NCBI GenBank assembly: GCA_963848205.1
Contig: CAWKCV010000003.1
Location: 248,001 to 312,000 of the forward strand
Direction: 5' to 3'
Source of the DNA: BOG-908 sp963848205
GTDB lineage: Bacteria; Pseudomonadota; Alphaproteobacteria; Acetobacterales; Acetobacteraceae
Length of the DNA: 64,000 bases
The first letter of the stretch is position 1. Each line of letters begins with the position of its first letter. The notes below the pieces were generated by a model, which did not search any database, was not told the origin of the DNA, and saw nothing but the letters and a program-made list of their open reading frames with translations. The position numbers and the translations under genes are program-made. This document shows positions 58,453-64,000 of the stretch, piece after piece.

Positions 58453-58734
58453 ATGACGATGAAAGATGCCGATCGGATTTCTCGACGAACAGCGCTCAAG
58501 GCGAGCATGACGTTGCTGGCGGGTGGGCTTGTTGCCACGCAGGCGCGTGCGCAGGACCCCGATGCGGGCAAGATGTCGAAGAGCGTTGTTCAATATCGCT
58601 ACCATCCGAGCCCGAACGGTTCGCATTGCGGCATTTGCGCCAATTTCATCGCGCCGGAATCCTGCAAGCTGGTGGCGGGCAAGATCGACCCGAACGGGTA
58701 TTGCATGGCCTTTGCCAAGAAGAAGCCGGCGTAG
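58453..58734 (+). CDS. high-potential iron-sulfur protein (HiPIP)
   Basis: 93 residues. A twin-arginine signal (SRRTALKASMTLLAGG) is cut after about residue 33, leaving about 60 residues. Four Cys (59, 62, 71, 84) in C-x2-C-x8-C-x12-C bind one [4Fe-4S] cluster, and the aromatic N/Y-C-M segment is typical. HiPIPs are soluble periplasmic electron carriers that reduce the photosynthetic reaction-centre cytochrome in purple bacteria, or act in iron oxidation (Iro). A strong AGGAGG site precedes the start. It stands just upstream of a Cyc2-like gene and close to pufC. Confidence 0.93.
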   Translation: MTMKDADRISRRTALKASMTLLAGGLVATQARAQDPDAGKMSKSVVQYRYHPSPNGSHCGICANFIAPESCKLVAGKIDPNGYCMAFAKKKPA

Positions 58735-58748
58735 TTTTCGCTGAGTGA

Positions 58749-58780
58749 CAGGCGCGCTCGCCGAGGCCGGCGAGCGCCTG
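58749..58780 (+). terminator. terminator after the HiPIP gene
   Basis: CAGGCGCGCTCGCCG pairs with CCGGCGAGCGCCTG around a short loop, followed by ATTTGTG. Strong stem, 15 bp after the stop. It implies HiPIP is transcribed alone or that readthrough to the Cyc2-like gene is limited. Confidence 0.75.
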
Positions 58781-59169
58781 ATTTGTGATGCAGCGCGGCT
58801 GGCTTCTGGCAGCGAAGCGCTGCTTCGTTTTGAATGACGAACGCCATGTGATCCGGTGCGAATTCACGCTCGGCTTCTGGGCGACGCATTGTGTCGGGTT
58901 CGTCGCAACCCATTCGATTATTGTGGTATTTGTGCTTCCCAGGACTATTTAGTTGCCGAGAGCGCGAGATTTTTCGTGCAATCCGAAATTGAAACATTGC
59001 AGACTTGTGTCTCACGCGCAGCAGGCCGGTCGTTCCGGTTAGGTCGAGCGTGATGACCGAAGTTCAGGCATTGAGCAGGGCATTTGTTCAGCTTCGGATG
59101 CCGTTTCAGTCAGGCTTCGTTAGTCGTCCGCCGATAACACATGGAAAACATGTGAGAGGGAAACAAGGG

Positions 59170-60582
59170 ATGTCCAAGCTTCGTCTTTTCAAGCTTTCGC
59201 TGGCTGTGGCGCCTTCGGCCTTGTGTATGTCGATTGTGAGTGGGGCGCTGCAGCCGGCGCGCGCGGTGCCGTCCTTTGCGGCGCAGACCGGGCAGCCTTG
59301 CCAGACGTGCCATATCGGCGCGCTCGGGCCGCAGCTGACGCCGTATGGGCGGAATTTCAAGATCAAGGGCTATACGATCACCGGCGGCGAGGGGATCGCG
59401 TCGAAGGTGCATCTTGCATTGTGGGTCCAGACGGAATTCAGCAGCATCCAGAAGGATCTGCCGCCGAGTGGTGTGACGCCGCATTTCGCCAACAACGACA
59501 ATGTGTTCATCAACGCCGTCAGCCTGTTCTACAGCGGGCGGATCACGGACCATGTCGGCGTGTTCCTGCAGGGAACTTACGACAACGTGGGCAAGGCGTT
59601 CGCGCAGGACAACTCCGAAGTACGCGTCATCGGCGACACCAAGCTGTTCGGCCACGATGTCGATTACGGCGTCAGCTTCAACAACGCGCCTGGCTGGTCG
59701 GACCCGTACAACTCCAATTATCTATGGGGATATCCCTACATTTCCAACGGCATCGCACCGGGGCCGAACGCGACGCCGGTGCTGGGTGGCGCGTTGCAGG
59801 ACAACAGCCTGGGCATCGTGGGATATGCATGGGTGGACCAGCACATCTATGTCGATCTCGGCGGTTACGAGTCGCAGCCGCCCGGCTACCAGAAGGTGTT
59901 CGGCGAGGCTTATGGGCCGGGTAGTTCCACGGGCATCGAACCTTGGGCAAGCCTGACCTACGCCTGGTTCTGGGGCAACAACAACGCGCATTTGGGTAGC
60001 CATCTTTTCTATGGGCGGTTCAATCCGACGACCGACGTGCGCAGCAGCGACGGACGGTTTGGCCATAACAGCTACGCCGATTTCATGATCAGCAATGGCT
60101 ATCAATATATCGGCGACGACAATGTGCACGTGTTCACCCTCGACGGGTTCTACGTGTATGAGGACCAGAAGCTGCAGGGCTCGAGCTCGTATTACAATCC
60201 GGCACCGAGCAGCAGCCGATCGGCCAACCGTCTGAGCGAGTTTCACGAGTGGGCCACGTATTATTACCAGGAGACGTATGGCGCCACGCTGTCGTTCGAC
60301 AAGATATGGGGTAATCGGAACGATCTGCTTTATAATACCGGTGCGAACGACAGCACGGGCAGCATAAAAGGTTCGCCCAACACGACGTCCTTCTCCGGAG
60401 AGGTGGACTGGGTGCCGTTCGGCAAGCCGGACAGTTTCCTGCATCCGTTCCTGAACTGGAAGCTGGGGCTTCAATATACGCTGTATACGCAGTTCAACGG
60501 GTCGGGGCATAACTATGACGGGTATGGCCGCTCGGCGTCGGACAACAATACGCTGTTTTTATTCCTGTGGACCGTCTTCTGA
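59170..60582 (+). CDS. fused monoheme cytochrome c-porin, Cyc2-like outer-membrane protein
   Basis: 470 residues. A signal peptide (cleaved after LQPARA) precedes a CQTCH heme site at 44-48 within VPSFAAQTGQPCQTCHIGAL and LTPYGRNFKIKGYTI. This F-A-x-Q-T-G-x-x-C-x-x-C-H ... L-T-P-x-G-R-x-F-K layout is that of Cyc2, the outer-membrane Fe(II) oxidase of Acidithiobacillus. The rest is a beta-barrel: alternating aromatic strands, loops rich in Asn/Gly/Ser, and a C-terminal Phe. It would accept electrons at the cell surface. The ATG at 59170 is chosen; earlier frames are not signal-like. Function is inferred from family only. Confidence 0.8.
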   Translation: MSKLRLFKLSLAVAPSALCMSIVSGALQPARAVPSFAAQTGQPCQTCHIGALGPQLTPYGRNFKIKGYTITGGEGIASKVHLALWVQTEFSSIQKDLPPSGVTPHFANNDNVFINAVSLFYSGRITDHVGVFLQGTYDNVGKAFAQDNSEVRVIGDTKLFGHDVDYGVSFNNAPGWSDPYNSNYLWGYPYISNGIAPGPNATPVLGGALQDNSLGIVGYAWVDQHIYVDLGGYESQPPGYQKVFGEAYGPGSSTGIEPWASLTYAWFWGNNNAHLGSHLFYGRFNPTTDVRSSDGRFGHNSYADFMISNGYQYIGDDNVHVFTLDGFYVYEDQKLQGSSSYYNPAPSSSRSANRLSEFHEWATYYYQETYGATLSFDKIWGNRNDLLYNTGANDSTGSIKGSPNTTSFSGEVDWVPFGKPDSFLHPFLNWKLGLQYTLYTQFNGSGHNYDGYGRSASDNNTLFLFLWTVF

Positions 60583-60598
60583 GGGGAAAAGCCGCTCT

Positions 60599-61097
60599 GG
60601 CGGCCATCTGACGGCGATTTTCTGCGCTCCGGTGCTCACGGCCATTAAGGCCGCTCCGCTCCGGTGCTCGAAAATCACTGCCAGCTGACTCACCAGAGCG
60701 ACTTTTCGAGCCGCGACTTCTAGTGGCGGCCACCTGACGGCGATTTTCTGCGCTCCGGTCCTCACGGCCATTAAGGCCGCTCCGCTCCGGTGCTCGAAAA
60801 TCACTGCCAGCTGACTCACCAGAGCGACTTTTCGAGCCGCGACTTCTAGTGGCGGCCACCTGACGGCGATTTTCTGCGCTCCGGTGCTCACGGCCATTAA
60901 GCGCTCCGCTCCGGTGCTCGAAAATCATCGCCCGATGACTCACCAGAGCGACTTTCGAGCGGCGACTTGTAATGGCGGCCACCTGACGGCGATTTTCTGC
61001 GCTCCGGTGCTCACGGCCATTAAGGCCGCTCCGCTCCGGTGCTGAAAAGTCATCGCCCGATGAACTCACCAGGGCGACTTTTCGAGACGCGACTTAC
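60599..61097. repeat. four-unit 126-bp tandem array (HPR-B)
   Basis: Units start at 60,599, 60,725, 60,851 and 60,974 (126, 126, 123 and about 124 bp). Each holds GGCGGCCACCTGACGGCG, TTTTCTGCGCTCCGGTGCTC, a GGCCATTAAGGCC core, CTCCGGTGCTCGAAAATCAC and CTCACCAGAGCGACTTTTCG, giving nested imperfect hairpins. Differences between units are few base changes, a 3-bp loss in unit 3 and variation in ATCACTGCCAGCTGA versus ATCATCGCCCGATGA. The leftward frame translating it is not a gene. It begins 16 bp after the Cyc2-like stop. Confidence 0.9.
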
Positions 61098-61130
61098 CGA
61101 AAGCGGATCTCGCAAACGGCAATCGCCAAC

Positions 61131-61179
61131 AAACAAAAGTTTTTTGGTCCTTTTTTCCAAAAAAGGACTGCTTGCTTCC
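61131..61179 (-). repeat. HPR-A repeat copy 36 (after pufC)
   Basis: AACAAAAGTTTTTTGGTCC, a T-run / A-run hairpin and GGACTGCTTGCTTCC. It ends 1 bp from the pufC stop. Confidence 0.88.
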
Positions 61180-62262
61180 TCACTCCGGCGGCGGAACGTA
61201 AGGCTCCATCAACGCCGCGGTGGTGACCGGCGGCCCACCGAGCTCGGTCTTGAATGTCGAAAGCATGCTGATGCCGAACAGGGGTTTGTAGACGCCCTGG
61301 TGGCAGGTCATGCAGTAAACCTTCGGGCTGTCGCCGAGTGGACCCTTGCGGGCGACCGGGAAGACGGGGTTGAGCGGATCGAGATAGTGGTTGTTGAGAT
61401 CACGCACCATGCGGATGCCGTACCAGGCGGTGACGCGGGCGGGCGTGCTTTGCGACCAGTCGCGGAAGGCGCGTGTGTTGTGGCAGTAGTCGCAGTTGAC
61501 GCCGAGCGACTGGCCGAAATGGATCATCAGCGCGTAGGTCCACTCGGCCTGCTTCATCGATGAGCGGTTTGTGGTGGCCAGCGCCGTGGGGCCTTGGACG
61601 CGAATGTTGTTGTCCTGCTCGAGGAACGGCGTGAATGGGTCGTAGGGCAGGCTCGACGAACTGATTGCGGCCGTCGGGTGCGCCATGCCCGTCTGTGTTT
61701 CGGCCAGGCCTTTGGCGGAGGGGCCTGGCGCGTTGTACCAGAGATATTCCGGCACCGGCCGGCCGCGGTGGCAGGTGTAGCAGGTGACACCGACGCCTTG
61801 GACGTGCTGCTTCCAGTTGCCGTTGATGTTCTGCACCATCTGCAACATGCGGCGTGCGACGACTTTGGTGTAGTTCGTGTCGAGCGCCATGTTTTCGGGA
61901 TTGTGGCAGTAGGAGCAGCCCTGTTCGGGAGCGACCCAGGTGGTCATGCTCGCCATCAGGCGGGTGAACTGGCCGACGCTGAGATTGCGCAGCACGCGAA
62001 CATTCTGGAACGCCTCGCCGGCTTTCAAGCCCTCGGCGCTGGCCGGTGACAGGATGACCGGAATGGCATTCTTTTCGGTCAGGACTGCCATTTTGTCGGG
62101 GTTGTAGATCTGGTCGAGGCCGGTGCCGCGAAAGCCGCGCTGGATACCGATGGGGCGCGGATGACCCATGCTTTGCATCTGATCGACTGCGGCGAGAGTG
62201 CCACCGGTGCCTGCGATGAGCAGAACGGCGTAGAATAGACCTGACTTGATGGGGTCGCTCAA
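61180..62262 (-). CDS. pufC: photosynthetic reaction centre tetraheme cytochrome c subunit
   Basis: 360 residues. Four CxxCH heme sites at 116-120, 161-165, 257-261 and 317-321 (CSYCH, CYTCH, CDYCH, CMTCH), a family-specific GVYKPLFGISML end, and an N-terminal helix (FYAVLLIAGTGGTLAAVD). It has no lipobox cysteine, so it is probably anchored by the helix. It donates electrons to the oxidised special pair of the type II reaction centre and receives them from HiPIP or cytochrome c2. The start is TTG at 62262, with GGGAG upstream; no other start keeps the anchor. No pufBALM genes are next to it. Confidence 0.95.
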   Translation of the reverse strand: MSDPIKSGLFYAVLLIAGTGGTLAAVDQMQSMGHPRPIGIQRGFRGTGLDQIYNPDKMAVLTEKNAIPVILSPASAEGLKAGEAFQNVRVLRNLSVGQFTRLMASMTTWVAPEQGCSYCHNPENMALDTNYTKVVARRMLQMVQNINGNWKQHVQGVGVTCYTCHRGRPVPEYLWYNAPGPSAKGLAETQTGMAHPTAAISSSSLPYDPFTPFLEQDNNIRVQGPTALATTNRSSMKQAEWTYALMIHFGQSLGVNCDYCHNTRAFRDWSQSTPARVTAWYGIRMVRDLNNHYLDPLNPVFPVARKGPLGDSPKVYCMTCHQGVYKPLFGISMLSTFKTELGGPPVTTAALMEPYVPPPE

Positions 62263-62307
62263 TTTCGACGCTCCCGGGCGGATCGCGGGATGACGATCGT
62301 GCCGTGT

Positions 62308-62333
62308 TGTCAGTCGGTTTTCCCGACTTGACA
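62308..62333. promoter_or_regulatory. inverted repeat in the pufC-chrA interval
   Basis: TGTCAGTCGG and CCGACTTGACA flank TTTTC. It is an imperfect 10-bp inverted repeat just inside the predicted pufC leader. It might be a regulator site or a leader hairpin. Confidence 0.45.
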
Positions 62334-62340
62334 GGCAGAG

Positions 62341-62358
62341 TGTCAGACTTTCTGGACA
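62341..62358. promoter_or_regulatory. PpsR/CrtJ-like site, exact
   Basis: TGTCAGACTTTCTGGACA fits TGT-N12-ACA exactly, 79 bp upstream of the pufC start. A second, nearly exact site follows 22 bp further upstream, two helical turns away. Confidence 0.6.
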
Positions 62359-62362
62359 GCTC

Positions 62363-62380
62363 TGTCAAGCCGATATGTCA
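62363..62380. promoter_or_regulatory. PpsR/CrtJ-like site, one mismatch, over a -35 box
   Basis: TGTCAAGCCGATATGTCA (last triplet TCA instead of ACA). Read leftwards its end contains TTGACA (62,363-62,368), a consensus -35 hexamer for pufC, so a repressor bound here would block the promoter. The matching -10 is poor (TGACAC at 17 bp). Confidence 0.5.
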
Positions 62381-62631
62381 TCTCTTCGCAGTGCAACATT
62401 CCTTTGTTGTAAAGGACTGCACGATTGTTTGTACAGGACGCGCGAACAGACCAAGTGCGCTTTCGCGGTTCAGGTTCGACATGCGGCGGTATGTCCGGGC
62501 GATGTCGCGCGTCGGTTTGACAGAGATGAAGCGCCGGGCCAGCGTTGCGAAATGGGGCCGGCCGCGATCGCCCCTTCAGGCTTCGGCCCAAGCATCGCGT
62601 CCGCACCTCCAATGGACGGAGAGGACGCACC

Positions 62632-63981
62632 ATGCCCGCATCTACAACGGACGAGCCTGCGCGGTTGTCTGCGCATGATCTGAGCCGATCCGAGGCGCGT
62701 CGGGTTTGGCTGCGGATTGCGCTGTTGAGTTTCGGCGGACCGGCTGGGCAGATTGCGCTGATGCATCGCACGCTGGTGCAGGAGCGGCGCTGGATATCGG
62801 AGTCGCGGTTTCTGCACGCGCTCAATTTTTGCCATCTGCTGCCGGGGCCTGAAGCGCAGCAACTTGCGATCTATATCGGCTGGCTGATGCATGGTTTGCG
62901 CGGCGGCACGATTGCGGGCGTGCTCTTCGTGTTGCCCGGCGTGGCGTCGTTGCTGGCGCTGAGCTGGATTTACGTGATCTGGGGCGGCGTGGGCGTGGTG
63001 GCCGGGTGTTTCCTCGGGCTGAAGGCGGCGGTGCTGGCGGTGGTCGTGCAGGCCGTATTGCGCATTGGACGGCGCGCGTTGAAATCGCGTCTGGCGGTCG
63101 GTATCGCGTGTGCGGCGTTCGTCGCGATCTATGTTTTCGCCGTGCCGTTTCCATTCGTTGTCGTCGGCGCGGCGGTCACCGGTCTGGTCGCCGATCGGCA
63201 GGGGGTCGCGGTCGCGGGATCGCACAAGCACGATGCGGACGGTGCGGATTTGCTGGGGGATAGCCTGCCGGATCATGCAAGGCCGTCGGTTGCGCGGGCA
63301 ATCGGCGTGGTCGCCTTATGGTTGCCGCTCTGGCTCGGGCCTGTCGTCATGTTGCTGCTGCTGGCGGGGCCGGACAATTTGTTCACACATCTGGCAGTGT
63401 TTTTCAGCAAGGTTGCGGTTGTCAGTTTCGGTGGCGCGTATGCGGTGCTGGCGTATGTCGCGCAGCAGGCGGTGCAGGCGCAGCATTGGTTGCGGCCGGG
63501 GGAAATGCTGACCGGTTTGGGTTTGGCCGAGACGACGCCTGGGCCGTTGGTGATGGTGCTGCAGTATGTGGGATTTCTGGCGGGCTACCGCGCGCCGGGG
63601 CCGATGGCGCCGTTGTTGGCCGCGACATTGGCGGGATTGCTGGTGAGCTGGGTGACGTTCGCGCCATGTTTTTTGTGGGTGTTTCTGGGCGCGCCGTATG
63701 TGGAGGCGTTGCGCGGCGTGCGTGTGCTGGGTGCTGCGTTGTCGGCGGTGACGGCGTCGGTTGTCGGCGTCATTCTCAACCTGGCGGTTTGGTCGGGCGT
63801 GCATGTGATGTTTCGGCAGAGTGTCGGTTGGGGCGGTGCGTCGGTGCCGGTGCTGGCCAGTGTGGATGTGCCGGTGCTGGTTGTGGCGTTGGCCGCAGCG
63901 ATCGCGTTGTTCCGTTTCAATGTCGGCGTGCTACGCGTGCTTCTGGCGTGCGCGCTCGCCGGCCTGGTGTTCCTCAGATAG
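62632..63981 (+). CDS. chrA: chromate transporter ChrA family
   Basis: 449 residues. Two homologous halves, each with a CHR signature: LRIALLSFGGPAGQIALMHR near the N-terminus and VAVVSFGGAYAVLAYVAQQA in the second half, with PGPEAQQLAIYIGW and TTPGPLVMVLQYVGF (the PGPxA motif). About 10-12 helices. It exports chromate or related anions. GGAGAGGA lies upstream of the ATG. It is divergent from pufC; no chrB is visible. Confidence 0.92.
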   Translation: MPASTTDEPARLSAHDLSRSEARRVWLRIALLSFGGPAGQIALMHRTLVQERRWISESRFLHALNFCHLLPGPEAQQLAIYIGWLMHGLRGGTIAGVLFVLPGVASLLALSWIYVIWGGVGVVAGCFLGLKAAVLAVVVQAVLRIGRRALKSRLAVGIACAAFVAIYVFAVPFPFVVVGAAVTGLVADRQGVAVAGSHKHDADGADLLGDSLPDHARPSVARAIGVVALWLPLWLGPVVMLLLLAGPDNLFTHLAVFFSKVAVVSFGGAYAVLAYVAQQAVQAQHWLRPGEMLTGLGLAETTPGPLVMVLQYVGFLAGYRAPGPMAPLLAATLAGLLVSWVTFAPCFLWVFLGAPYVEALRGVRVLGAALSAVTASVVGVILNLAVWSGVHVMFRQSVGWGGASVPVLASVDVPVLVVALAAAIALFRFNVGVLRVLLACALAGLVFLR

Positions 63982-64000
63982 CAAAAGCGTTTTGGTCCTT
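63981..64000. repeat. HPR-A repeat copy 37 (cut by the window edge)
   Basis: AGCAAAAGCGTTTTGGTCCT, the first third of a copy, starting at the chrA stop. Confidence 0.75.

Noticed and set aside
60494..61069. Leftward 191-codon frame with repeated AENRRQVAA-type peptides
   Set aside because: It translates the 126-bp tandem array (126 = 42 codons, hence the repeated peptides), has no ribosome-binding site and overlaps the end of the Cyc2-like gene.
60599..61097. CRISPR array
   Set aside because: Units abut without unique spacers, are too long (123-126 bp) and no cas gene is near.
1898..64000. Reading the HPR-A copies as ordinary intrinsic terminators only
   Set aside because: Several copies lie between divergent start codons, and all share a conserved palindrome and GC box beyond the hairpin, which simple terminators would not.

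Overview
The window is a GC-rich chromosomal segment, densely packed with genes on both strands. It most resembles a purple phototrophic member of the Acetobacteraceae/Rhodospirillales (Alphaproteobacteria), something like Rhodopila or Acidiphilium. The pointers are a tetraheme reaction-centre cytochrome (PufC), a very small Tat-exported high-potential iron-sulfur protein (HiPIP), and alphaproteobacterial gene orders: ubiG divergent from lysC, lysC..ptsP, tRNA-Trp-secE-nusG, rplM-rpsI, grxD-bolA-purL-purQ. The taxonomic call is an inference. No rRNA, CRISPR array, transposase or phage gene was seen.

Layout. 1-11 kb: MscS-like channel (cut by the window edge), HIG1 protein, hisS, PEP-CTERM protein, S9 peptidase, Rrf2 regulator, FAD/NAD-binding protein, O-methyltransferase, sulfotransferase-like protein and hexapeptide acyltransferase. 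11-25 kb: methyltransferase, comF-grxC-DUF1178-DUF2147 run, ubiG, lysC, nitronate-monooxygenase-like, ptsP, rodZ-like, PRC-barrel, MFS, and a histidine kinase with an ethylene-receptor-type sensor domain. 25-34 kb: rhodanese, lipoprotein, cold-shock protein, tRNA-Trp, secE, nusG, ArsR/SRPBCC pair, a badly frameshifted DUF4139 gene, gamma carbonic anhydrase, argC, rpsI, rplM. 34-50 kb: HD-GYP phosphodiesterase, quinone oxidoreductase, Pit transporter, rpsD, prfC, acyltransferase, glycosyltransferase-like membrane protein, DUF2852, TetR, grxD, bolA, purL, purQ. 50-58 kb: gene remnants, two-component pair, PQQ-type propeller protein, rsmB. 58-64 kb: HiPIP, a fused cytochrome-porin resembling the Cyc2 iron oxidase, a 126-bp tandem array, an orphan pufC and chrA.

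The most interesting functional group is 58-62.4 kb. An outer-membrane cytochrome-porin, a periplasmic HiPIP and the reaction-centre cytochrome could form one wire from an extracellular donor to the photosynthetic reaction centre. TGT-N12-ACA sites of the PpsR/CrtJ type lie upstream of both the HiPIP gene and pufC, which supports joint photosynthetic control. No other photosynthesis gene is in view.

The most striking structural signal is a family of about 36 A/T-rich hairpin repeats (called HPR-A here), roughly one per 1.8 kb. Most sit at the 3' end of a gene with the hairpin towards the stop codon. In three genes the TGA stop lies in the hairpin loop, so the repeat encodes the protein's C-terminus. 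A second, GC-rich family (HPR-B) occurs singly after two genes and as a four-unit tandem array after the cytochrome-porin gene.
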